The position numbers and the translations under genes were made by a program. The notes beneath the pieces were generated by a model that saw only the letters and a program-made list of their open reading frames with translations, did no database searches and was not told the DNA's origin. Below are positions 21,025 to 30,562 of a stretch of 64,000 bases of DNA, piece by piece. Source of the stretch: Hymenopellis radicata. Its lineage: Eukaryota; Basidiomycota; Agaricomycetes; Agaricales; Physalacriaceae. Position 1 is the stretch's first letter. The number at the start of each line of letters is the position of its first letter. Location: assembly GCA_015501595.1 (NCBI GenBank), contig JADNRX010000005.1:62001-126000 (forward strand), given 5' to 3'.

Positions 21025-24000
21025 TCATGGTGCGGTCAAAATCGACGCGAGATCCTTTTCACCTGCAGCCGGTAGTTGTCGAGAGCGGGCCTTGAGCCGT
21101 ACTGGAAATCATTGTCAGCGAACCGTCTCAAAGAAGAAGAAAATAGACATACAGTTGCGATCCAAACTAAGGAGGACAACTTTGACGGGATTTGCGATTG
21201 TCATCGAGTTACTCTGCAAGAAAGCACTGCGGTCAACCCAGTGCTCCTCGTGCCAGATGGCGGTCTTCAAAATCAGATCGTCCATATTCCTCTCCGGGTT
21301 GCCCGAGGAGAAGTCGACCTCTTCGGTTCGTACGTTGAGTGACGAAAGGTAGTTCCCCTTGGACGTCTGTACCTTGAGCGATGTGGAGTGGGACCTGATG
21401 TGCGAAGAGAGATACGCCATGGCACTCTGTGCAGCCTCACCCAATTGCGATGGGTTCTGAGAAATGCCGTCCAGCTCCATGACGACGGGAAGGGGAACGA
21501 GAACGGTCCAGCGGAGAGATTCCACAACCGAGGCAAACATAGACAAGGAAGAAAGGAGAATGTTCGTGTCCACGACGAGAACAGTGTAGCCGGGTTGGAT
21601 ACGCAGAGTAGGTCGGGTATCAACTTCTCTTCTCGCCCGGCGCGCTCTCGATGTCGGTTGAACGGGAGTATGAGACGAGGATTGTTGGAGAAGGGTCTGC
21701 AAGTATCTGCGGCGAGCCTTTAGGAAAAGATCAGTACACAATATACAAAATCCAAGAGTTGAAATGACCTTGAGTTCCTTGACTTCTTGGCTGTCGTTTT
21801 CTCCATCACTCTCACTGTCTTCCGAAATATCCAAAGAGTCTTCGTCAACGTCCATCGAGTCATCGGTCCACCGAGTTCCCAAGCGGCGCCGTTCCTCTTT
21901 CTCCTTCTCGATGGCATCCTCCTCTCGCCATGTCCGCACCTTCTGAGCTAAAGCACCTTCAACTTTCCATTGCCGAGTGCCCTCCGCCCATGAGAACCCA
22001 TCAACGGCGCTTGCAATCTCAACACCACATCGCACGAGTCGAACCCATCGCTTCTTAATACTGCCGCCCTCACAATCGTCGTCGTCATCATCTTCAATGC
22101 GCCCATCGGTGATGTCCTCCGCCTCTGCATCATCCAAAACTTCGAGTTCCATCTTCTTATCGGCACCGCTTTTCCAGAACCCACGCTCGTAGATCTTACG
22201 GCCGACCCATTCCATTCCACGCAGACACCAATCTTCCGGAAGAGGAGGAGCGCATGCTTGAGTAATCATATCCCACCGTTTGACGTCCGCAGGTAGAACC
22301 GAGTCCAGCCGTTCGGTTTTCATGATAGTGCGAGGAACAATTGAAAAGAATTTGGTAAGATCATCCCAAGGTATCGTCCGCTCCAGGACTTGCTTTGCAC
22401 CGGCATGTTTGAGAATGTTTGAAAGGAAGGTGAGAATGACGGTGAGATAAGGATTGATGGTAGAGCGGGCGTAAGGAGATGATTTTCGGGTTGGGTGGCG
22501 AAGGACGTATGACAGCATTGAAAATGTCAGCTGCAGAGCCAGAGTGAATCCCATCGGTAGATCTGGTGAGTCGGTGTCCATTTGGGTCAGTACAGGCGAA
22601 CCACTGGGGTCGTCGACGTCCATTCGATCCTCAGCAAGAAGTTCGCGCTTGGCCATGACGCGCATCGCAGCTGTCGAGCTTGCATCTCGAACTCCCACGG
22701 CGCCGAGTTTTTTTCAACACTCCAGTCGGCTTCCCATACTCCAGGATGGAACCGATGTTGATGACAGCCATGCTCGTCCACTCACGGTCCTCGGCTCCTT
22801 CGATTTGCAGCCTTTCCACGAAACGCGCCATCGTGGGTTGAAACGCGTCAAGTTCAATATTGGTGAACAGCATTCCGTGCAGGAGAACGAAGAGATCTGA
22901 AACTTTCGCATCGGGAAGCGAACGCCGGGCTTGCAGGGCCTGAGACCATATGGGGAGAACCGACTCGCGCGAAGTCATGAAGGGATGAAGCGTGGTCATG
23001 CTGCGCAGTCCTCGTCAGTAACAGTTTCAGCCACAAGTCCCAAAAGAGGCACATACCTCTTGACGAAATGGTAAACACCACGCAGCTCCTCGCCTTCAGC
23101 GTCGCGGCTCAACAAACCAAGATGGTGGTGCAGCTTTCCGGTACCAGGTTGATCGGTCAAACCGGCACCGTACCAATCCCTTGCAATCTTACGCCATTGT
23201 TCCTTTTCAGGCTCGACCTCAAGTAACCGCGCCGCAGCCAGACCAATGCTGGGTGACGGCGAGTCATCGATGCGTGCGGCAGGGGCGTCACTGATCGACT
23301 TTGGCTGAGGACCGACGGGGGGCATAAGTGACGAGCTCGGCTCCATGAGAACCTCGGATACGTTCTCAGAGGTGAGAGGGCCGCCACCGCTGGTGTTACC
23401 AGTAACCATAGCGGCGACAGCCATTCGATAACGGGCGAGATCCCCGAGAGCTTCAAGCCAGCCACTCTTGAACGTAGCCAGATTAGGTTCCTCGAGGAGA
23501 CCAGTGTAAAATGTGTAGGCATAGTAGATGAAGTCTTGAAGATGCTCGAGGGCCAAAGGGGAAGAGAAGGATGCACGTCGAAGGGATTCCAGCAGCTTGT
23601 GAAAGCCGTATGTCCACAGGCGTACGATGATGTTGTATTTGTGGGGATATTTCGGAGGGAGGCAGGAACACTGGGAGCTAGTGAAATCTCGAGGAGGTTA
23701 TGGATGTTTTCGACAAGACTGTAATATTTAATTAGGATATGATAAACGCGCTGCGCGAAGACGACTGACCTCTTGTGATCCTCGAGGCGTTGCTTCCACT
23801 TTTCGATCTGAGCATCTTCGTCCTCCTGCTCCTTCCCTTTGAGCATGACACGACTGGTGTCGTCAGTTTCATCGCTGTCCTCCTGGTTGATTTTGGATTC
23901 GAGACTTGTTATGGTCCGGTACAGCTTTTTGAGCTGAACAGCAAAGACATTGTTGCCTGGATCTTCAGCTGATTTTCGCTGCCCCTCAAAGAGTGCAGAT

Positions 24001-24741
24001 GAGGCTGAAGAACCATCTGTAGTGGAGGAAAGGGTGAAGCTGGATGAAGTCTGGGAAGCGGCGTATGAGGAAGCAGATGAGGCAGAGACATAGTCGCCTG
24101 AATGTTTGGGTGTTGGGGTAGGACGGCCTTGAGGGCGTGCAAGGACTGAAAAGCGAACAGGGTCGTCCTTGCGGTGGTTGAACAGCTGGCGAGCGGCATC
24201 TCTCGTGGGTCCGCTACGGGAGCTCGTGGCGTCCTGTATCTGTTCCGGCTCGGCCGTCCTGCGAAGGGTTGGAATGGGATCCCGCTCTGGATCAAACAGT
24301 TTGTGGGCCTGTTTTGCCGACTGCTGCGCTAGTCGGGGAGACGGGGACGATGATATTTTGAGGCGGCGAGAGAAATCATCTGGATCCGCTTCATGTGGTG
24401 GACGCGAGACGATGACCTGGGGCGACATGTTTGACCGTCTGGGAGATTGCGACGACTTGGAAGATGGCTGGGGCGCGAGTTTTGGAGAACGTTCCGGCTG
24501 AGCTGGACGCTCTGGCCTATCGCGGGGTTTGAATGGCGCTGGGAAAACAGTGAGCAGAAAGTGTGAGAGCGGGAAAGGGCGCGCACGCTGCGTTCCGACG
24601 ACGCAAGGCGATGAGTTTCTCGTCGAGGTCGGTGGGCTGTGGGTCTCTGGAGGAGTCCCGATGAAGGAGATCGCGTTCTTTACCCTTGCGCGAGGGTTTC
24701 TGAAAATCCTGCAGCGCTGCTGGGTCGAGCTCGAGGTGCAT
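21025..24741 (-). CDS. SMG6: SMG6/EST1A-type telomerase-binding and nonsense-mediated-decay endonuclease
   Basis: MHLELDPAALQDFQKPSRKG begins a disordered Ser/Pro-rich N-region; coiled, 14-3-3-like TPR segments follow (YYAYTFYTGLLEEPNL; GKLHHHLGLLSRDAEG; RGVYHFVKRY; VLLHGMLFTNIELDAFQ), then acidic linkers, then a C-terminal PIN domain (YTVLVVDTNILLSSLSMF; NMDDLILKTAIW; VVLLSLDRNLRLKARSR). The three PIN aspartates are retained, unlike SMG5, so endonuclease activity is expected. The protein ends EKDLASILTAP. A run of seven T (22708-22714) puts the GVLKK and LGAVGVRDASS parts in different frames, probably a 1-nt indel. The first exon is duplicated at 27.1-27.2 kb. The reading frame extends upstream of 24741 without an ATG. 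Confidence 0.88.
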
Positions 24742-25530
24742 TATAGCAGCGTACAAAGGTGAAAAGAGCGGCTGACTGGGTGTTTGAGAGACTGCGAGCC
24801 CAGTCAATGCTGCGCTTGACTGCGCATGGTGTTTGCCGGAACCAGTGATCTATGATCTATCAAAGGAAAGAAAACACGACAAACGAAAATCGAATACTAT
24901 CGATCAACAAAAGGGGCCACCGACCGAGCTTCAATATAATGCGGTTCCGGTGCAAAAAGCCATTTATCATTACCACAGCTGGCAACTACATAAAATTACT
25001 TCCTCGGAACATGTACCAACAGCCTTTGCATTCGCCCGCCGCAGGAAATGTGACCCAAACCACGTCGGCAGCTTGCCATCCTGGTCAGAAAGCTTCACAA
25101 TCTTAAGCTTCTCCTCATCATCCAGGTCTACAACGATGATAGACTCAATAACCTGTGCATCTCGCTGTCAGTACATCCATTGCCGTCAGTCACAATAGAC
25201 GCCCACACCTTCTTCAGTTCCTGTGTTTGCGCAAACACCAAGCGATTGGGAGAGTTGGTAGAGCTCATCACCCGAGATGACAAGGTCACCGACGCGGAAA
25301 ACAGCGTCGGCTGTAACGCAGAATTTTCAGTTCCGTAGCCTCGCTTCCAAATTGAATTCTCGTACCATGGCATACCAAGCAATATTGAGCAAGCATAACG
25401 TGCCTGCGCAGCACATTCGTGAAACCCTTTGCAAACAGAAAGCGGATCCTGGGAGATGTATGACATGAGTAGGTCATTTACCTCAAACACTGCGTCGTTA
25501 TTCCAGGAGCGTTCAAAGATCGGCGCTTCT
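24598..25530. repeat. Direct segmental duplication, copy A
   Basis: Near-identical to 27084-28022. It contains the first exon of SMG6 on the minus strand and most of a SnoaL-like gene. Differences from copy B include a 21-nt in-frame loss after FAQTQE, a missing ~29-nt stretch near 25375, and divergent sequence around 24830-24960. Confidence 0.9.
24996..25530 (-). pseudogene. Truncated copy of the SnoaL-like gene (copy A)
   Basis: The exons PLSVCKGFHECAAQ, FSASVTLSSRVMSSTNSPNR and the final exon VIESIIVVDLDDE ... AFAFARRR-side are recognisable against copy B (27417-28125). The 5' part stops inside IFERSWNNDAVFE: bases beyond about 25530 are unrelated, so the start is missing. The segment YTYRIGG present in copy B is deleted (FAQTQEL then KK), and the 3' end differs from B by small indels that change the last exon. 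A functional product is unlikely; residual transcription cannot be excluded. Confidence 0.7.
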
Positions 25531-25539
25531 ACTCATTCT

Positions 25540-25970
25540 CAGTCTGGATGACGCCGCTACCACCACTTCCATCCGTGTCTGCAGTGGACCCAAGCAACTC
25601 GCTCGGGACGTCGGAATTTCCAGTAGTCTATACCCCAAAAGCATGGCGCCTGCAGAACTGGATGCTGACATATCACGGTACTAAACGACATCATGTCTAG
25701 TTCAATGTTTCTCGCTCTATCCGGAGCTCTGTCAGGTAAGTCGTTTAAAGATCTGATACTTATCTGCAGAATTGACAGACGCGCGCGTGCAGCTGTCGAA
25801 GGCGTGATTCGTAGCTCAGAAGGGGGTTCGCTTGGAAGCGATGGAGTAGAAACGGGAACATTCGATGGCGCATGCTGGATTCGGCGCGCCGTTTCGGACA
25901 AGCTGGTCGGTCGACCGCGCGCGCTTCGGCGGTTGCGGTTCCATCGAGTTTTTTTTGCGGTCTACCGCGT
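25540..25970 (-). other. Coding-like frames of uncertain gene, possibly AT-hook containing
   Basis: On the minus strand three overlapping frames look partly coding: LVKRKRGRPQKKLDG (an AT-hook-like RGRP core), MEPQPPKRARSTDQLVRN, and PSNVPVSTPSLPSEPPSELR with ARLSILQISIRSLNDLPD downstream. Another short frame, GNSDVPSELLGSTADTDGSG, ends in a TAG next to the copy-A breakpoint. No single splice pattern joins them convincingly. It may be a small nuclear-protein gene or debris between the duplicated segments. Confidence 0.25.
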
Positions 25971-25980
25971 TTGCGTTTGA

Positions 25981-26440
25981 CAAGTACAGTTAAAGACCGG
26001 TCACTTATACAACCAAATTGATCAGCCTCTCCACCACTTCCTCATACAAGCTTACCTTCATTTTTTGAGTTCAGTAAAGTCTTATATGCATGTAGAATGC
26101 TGTGAAAATTTTTGGGCTTTTATAGCAGCTCTGTAAGGTCCTAGAGCAAAATTTCGGCGTATAAGTGACTGGTCCCGCATCAAACAGACATTCCCACGCC
26201 CCTATCAGCTCCGCAAAACTGCCCCAAAAGGACCCACTAATGCCGAAGTGCTCCTCAACTGCTCTCGGAGTGCTAAACCATGCCATATTTACTAGTTGGA
26301 CCCCACTGAGCAGTTCCAAAGGCAAGATATCAAAAATTTATTTGTATAACAAGAGTGATCCCGTATAAGGAACTGATCTTTAACTGTAACACAACTGAAA
26401 ACAGATTAGTCGCGAGTCCAAAATAAATGAAAATGACTAC
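25981..26440. other. Spacer between duplicated segments, no gene seen
   Basis: AT-rich stretch with open frames on the minus strand (for example AEEHFGI-like and FWGSFAELIGAWE-like residues around 26180-26280) but no recognisable domain, start or splice pattern. Nothing supported. Confidence 0.35.
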
Positions 26441-26444
26441 ATAC

Positions 26445-26560
26445 CTTCAACAGATGAATCGGACGAGACATCGGAATCCGAGTGGTTCAGAAATTGTCCG
26501 TCAGTGGATCCACGTCCATTTGAGTTGGCGCTGGACTGCTTCTGAATCCCGCGTTGCGTT
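26445..26560 (-). other. Isolated coding-like exon
   Basis: One minus frame reads KQSSANSNGRGSTDGQF then LNHSDSDVSSDSSVEG and ends in a good donor (GTATGT at 26444). The polar/acidic composition is coding-like, but no partner exons or start could be assigned. Confidence 0.25.
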
Positions 26561-26857
26561 GATTACTGGTATACAGCAGTGGTGGTATCGTCTCAGGCAT
26601 TTGCGCACAACGAGGAGGGTGAAAACAGTAAATTAAATAAAAGGGGAGAGAACATCGACGACGACGCGAAGCCCACGCTGATGGCAGGTTGATGATGACG
26701 GCGATGAAAAGAGGCCGGGCGCACTGACTTATCCCGGGCTACTTGAGAGAGATTTGGCCACAACTGCGGAGGAAGAAGATGAAATGAGATGTGAAAGACA
26801 CTTGATATAGTAAGTAAACTATTTCAAGTGTTGTGTTGAAGACTGGCTCTGCCGGCC

Positions 26858-27055
26858 TCACGGTTGCGAGGTGAAGTCCCGAGAGGGAACCTGGCTGAAA
26901 CCGATGGAGTCCCAGGCAGACGGGCTAGTCTTGAGCTTGAGCATGCGGGAAACCAAAGTCGTGACGAATGCCGAATCAAGAGAGGCGAAGACTCTCTCAA
27001 ACTGATTCAGACTGTAGGTGTATTTCAGGAAATCACACCAGGCAAAGCATAGCAC
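26858..27055 (-). other. Orphan 3' coding-like fragment
   Basis: A 65-codon minus frame (SLNQFERVFASLDSAFVT, later RMLKLKTSPSAWDSIGFS, stop after RDFTSQP) looks like the C-terminal end of a protein, with balanced composition and no low complexity. It abuts the left end of duplication copy B, so it may be a gene end separated from its body by rearrangement. The family is not recognised. Confidence 0.3.
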
Positions 27056-27083
27056 ATATCTGAATAACGATTCACGTATGGTA

Positions 27084-27227
27084 ACGACGCAAGGCGATGA
27101 GTTTCTCGTCGAGGTCGGTGGGCTGTGGGTCTCTGGAGGAGTCCCGATGAAGGAGATCGCGTTCTTTACCGTTGCGCGAGGGTTTCTGAAAATCCCACAG
27201 CGCTGCTGGGTCGAGCTCGAGGTGCAT
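27084..27227 (-). pseudogene. Stranded duplicate of SMG6 first exon
   Basis: Reads MHLELDPAALWDFQKPSRNG on to LDEKLIALRR, with two amino-acid changes relative to the real exon at 24598-24741 (Q to W, K to N). The rest of SMG6 is absent: beyond 27084 the sequence is unrelated. The promoter-proximal bases were copied too, so it could still be transcribed. Confidence 0.85.
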
Positions 27228-27311
27228 TATAGCAGCGTACAAAGGTGAAAAGAGGTGTTTGAGAGACTGCGAGCCTGGTGCTTGCCGGAACCTGATCAAC
27301 TATTCGATCGA

Positions 27312-27350
27312 GAGGGGCCACCTAGACTCGAACCAACCGACCTCGGGACC
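27312..27350 (-). pseudogene. tRNA 3'-half-like remnant
   Basis: On the minus strand, GAGGTCGGTTGGTTCGAGTC and the following bases look like a variable loop plus T-arm: TTCGAGT loop, near-consensus B-box (GGTTCGAGTCT), partly paired 5-bp stem, and a 3' acceptor-like TGGCCCC. No matching 5' half (GGGGCCA) lies upstream. Copy A keeps only GGGGCCACC. Called from pattern only. Confidence 0.3.
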
Positions 27351-27416
27351 GGTGCAAAAAGCCGTATCATTACATTACAACAACAATCGTACACCACAGC
27401 TGGCAACTACATAAAA

Positions 27417-28125
27417 TTACTTTCTCGGAACATGTACCAACCACGGCGCAACCTTTGCATTCGCCCGCCGCAGGAAATGTGACCCAAACCACGTCGGCAG
27501 CTTGCCATCCCACTGGTCAGAAAGCTTCACAATCTTCTCCTCATCATCCAGGTCTACAACGATGATAGACTCAATAACCTGTGCATCTCGCTGTCAGTAT
27601 ATCCATTGCCGTCAGTCACAATAGACGCCCACACCTTCTTCTGACCTCCAATCCGATATGTATATTCCTGTGTTTGCGCAAACACCAAGCGATTGGGAGA
27701 GCTGGTAGAACTCATCACCCGAGATGACAAGGTCACCGACGCCGAAAACAGCTTCGGCTGTAACGCAGAATTTTTCAGTTCCGTAGCCTCGTTTCCAAAA
27801 TGAATTCTCATACCATGGCATACCACTGTAAATACGTGTCATCTTTCAGAAACACAAGCAATATTGAGCATAACGTGCCTGCGCAGCATATTCGTGAAAC
27901 CCTTTGCAAACAGAAAGCGGATCCTGGGAAATGTATGACATGAGAAAGTACATATAAACGCGTTTGTTAGGTTCTTACCTCAAACACTGCGTCTTTAGTC
28001 CAGGAGCGTTCGAAAATTTCTGGCGTGGGCCGACAGCAGTACAGCTCTTGGAGGTCTGCTATTATGCGATGATGGTCGGCCTTGAGGTTTATAGCCATCT
28101 CTTGGGACGAGCGCCGTCGGTCCAT
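27417..28125 (-). CDS. SnoaL/NTF2-like hypothetical protein (copy B, apparently intact)
   Basis: From MDRRRSSQEMAINLKADHHR, spliced exons give IIADLQELYCCRPTPEIFER, DPLSVCKGFHEYAAQA, WYAM, PKLFSASVTLSSRVMSSTSS, RLVFAQTQEYTYRIGGQKK and VIESIIVVDLDDEEKIVKLS, ending APWLVHVPRK. The size (about 155 residues) and the pattern of ATPEIFER-W, WYAMPKLF and LEDQWDG-like blocks match a family of small fungal SnoaL/NTF2-like proteins; no catalytic residues are recognised. Five introns are inferred; the one before WYAM needs an irregular donor. Upstream the same frame is open to about 28310, so the protein may start earlier. Function unknown. Confidence 0.6.
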
Positions 28126-28508
28126 GCTCGTATGAGAGTGTTTGGGAGATTCAGCATCGACTTTGATGCCAGCGTAGTGAGCACCCCAGCCACAGATTCG
28201 ACCAGAGCTGGTGTGGGCACGGAACGTGGTAGTATTGAGGCATGGAACGTTTGGGATGGCCGAGACGATGGAGACGGTGAACGTCGATTCGTAGCACTCG
28301 ACATGGATGTCCTAGACAGCGACCTATGGTGATGGTGGTGGTGATTAACAGACATGGTGTGGACTGAATCGGAGTGTTCGTTAAAGAGCATGCAACGCCC
28401 CGACACGGCATTTGATTGTCACATGACGTCACTCTTTACGAGAAACAGTTATTGGCATATGTACAGTATACTAAGCAATATGTCTTCAAAGCTTTACGAT
28501 ACTCCCCT

Positions 28509-29723
28509 CTAACCGTTCGTTCCTTGCCATAATCCATAAGTCTTTCCTGGCGTAGTCTGCCATAATCGAATAGTACCTGCAAGAGATAATAATCAGTAAC
28601 AGTCATTCCGATCAACAATGGCCGCGTACCGTCCTCTGAAAAGTAATCAGTGTCGTGTCAATGCGGAAGAGGAGTAAAGACGTACCGCTCCCGCTTGCAA
28701 ACATCTCACCATCCGGACTGAACTCGACGCAATGTACCGAACCATGATGACCTTTGAGGATCTCGCGTTCCTCCCCGTCCATTGTATGGACGCGAACCCA
28801 CTCGTCTCCTGAATTTCCCGTCACAAAACGGTCTTGTAAAATGGGATGAATCGTTGCAGAAGAGGGCGTGTAGTTGAGGTTGAGACTATGCGTCTTGCCG
28901 TTGCTATTGGGAAGCGCCGGTACGAATGCCACGGTGTTACCAGAGGTAACAACTAGGCGCCCAGTTTGTGACGAGAGCTCCATCGAAGTGATTGGTTTGG
29001 TAAAGTTCATGGTATTCGTTAACGTTCTTGTTCGTAGATCCCACCATCTGAAAAGAATCGTCGTAAGGGGTCGACCGCGTGTCGGACAGAATACGGCTTA
29101 CTTTACAAGACCGTCATCTCCCGCGGAGACGCCGGTATGGTCACCCACCCACACGACGCTCTTGACTGTCCCGTCATGCGACAACGCACCCGATTCCCCG
29201 AGATAATCTGGATCTGCATCTGGCCTGCCGAGATCAAACATCCGAACCTTCTTTTCTTGCCCACCGGTGAGCAGATGGGAGGACGTGGGTGAGATGGCCA
29301 CGCTCCGGACGATATGATTATGTGGGAACGAGTGCAACGGATTTCCAGAATACGTGTCCCATATCTTGCTAGAAAAAAAAGCTGTTAATGGTACATATTG
29401 TGACACGCGCAGGAGACGTACGCCGTAAAGTCAGCACTTGCAGTAACCGCCCGCGAGGTATCGGGCGACAATTTGGTGCTCCAGACGGCGCCCTTGTGGC
29501 CGAGAAATGTGCCTATCCAGTCTCCGGTCCACTCTCTCAACATCGGATTTCCATCTTTACAGCTCGAGATGAGCAGGAACTTGCCATCTTCCTGCAGCGG
29601 ACTGAACGAAAGATGTACAACAGGGCGGGTGTGTCCTTTTGAAATATTAGGAATTTCAGCTAGAAATAACACTTGGAACATACCAGACGCTACGAGCGGC
29701 GTAGACTTGGGAGCGAGGGACAT
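28509..29723 (-). CDS. STRAP: WD40 protein STRAP/UNRIP homologue
   Basis: MSLAPKSTPLVASGHTRPVV starts the first blade. Repeats follow with GTFLGHKGAVWSTKLSPDTS, KIWDTYSGNPLHSFPHNHIV, HDGTVKSVVWVGDHTGVSAG, WWDLRTRT and LKGHHGSVHCVEFSPDGEMF, ending IRLWQTTPGKTYGLWQ. Six to seven blades and the TYGLWQ tail match STRAP, the serine-threonine kinase receptor-associated protein that belongs to the SMN/Gemin complex and to translation regulation in animals. About 330 residues; five introns inferred. Divergent from the next gene with 108 bp between start codons. Confidence 0.88.
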
Positions 29724-29831
29724 TAGGTCGTAAGTGGTCGTCACAATATTTGGGAAAGGTCTTTTCTCGGTTACCGATTCGGCCTCGGCACGTGCAGGTA
29801 GGTCTCCTCGGCGCTCTTCCTCCTGGCCATC

Positions 29832-30493
29832 ATGGGCAGTGCTGCTTCCAAGGCCTCCAGGAGCTATCCAAAGTCTGCCAAGCCTGCATGGTCCGGCGCC
29901 CGCACAGAGAGTCTGCCCAAAGCCAGCCAAGTCAAATCCAAAGGTACTAATTCACTCCAAGCCTGTATGCTCCGCGTATCAACACATGAGGCCAGACATC
30001 GAAAAGGACGCCCAGGATCCTCACTTTCTATCGAACCTCAGCAAACTGGGTGCCGTGCGCGTGGACCACCATCATGTGCAGCCAGTTCGACCGGTCAGCC
30101 TTCTCCTTCTCTATTTTCCATCCGGAACCAAATATTTCACAGTCCGCGCCTTCTAACAATGTTGTACGCTCACGGATTCGACTCGAACACGCCGGACGCG
30201 ATGATATCTCTGCACAAACTCTTTCGGCCCTCTTGACACATTGCAAGTCTGCGCAAACCCCACGCGAACTTGAATCACTGGTACAAAAATACGGAATTGA
30301 CCTAAACACTTTCCGGAAAGTGGCGACTTTTATAAATACGCCTAGTATCAATTCCGCCACTGTTATACGCACTGTAAACAAGGATGGACAAGAAAGTCAG
30401 ACCATGCCGGTACGTACCTGCAAACGCGTACTAGATTGATCATTCAAACAATTCAAGGCGGTGTGGGTCGAGCATAACATACTCAAGTACTGA
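29832..30493 (+). CDS. Small hypothetical protein with N-myristoylation-like start
   Basis: MGSAASKASRSYPKSAKPAW begins with an MGxxxS pattern that fits N-myristoylation. Spliced exons give IEKDAQDPHFLSNLSKLGAV, QTLSALLTHCKSAQTPRELE, LVQKYGIDLNTFRKVATFIN and TPSINSATVIRTVNKDGQES, ending AVWVEHNILKY. A helical region of about 50 residues (YGIDLNTFRKVATFINTPSI) seems to be the conserved core. Three or four introns are inferred. I do not recognise a characterised family; small mitochondrial or membrane-peripheral proteins have similar ends. Confidence 0.6.
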
Positions 30494-30562
30494 AGTACTG
30501 AGGTTGATCATAGAGAATCTTCCACACACGTCACAACTGCAGATGATATGAAGTACAATGTT

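Larger units (their letters stand above)
27084..28022. repeat. Direct segmental duplication, copy B
   Basis: Copy of 24598-25530 in the same orientation, about 2.5 kb downstream. It holds a stranded SMG6 first exon, a tRNA-half-like remnant and the longer, apparently intact SnoaL-like gene. Homology begins at ACGACGCAAGGCGATGAG and fades within the IFERSW exon. Confidence 0.9.

Noticed and set aside
24598..28022. LTR retrotransposon with the repeats as LTRs
   Set aside because: The repeats contain cellular gene exons, and the spacer has no gag/pol, primer-binding site or TG..CA ends that I can see.
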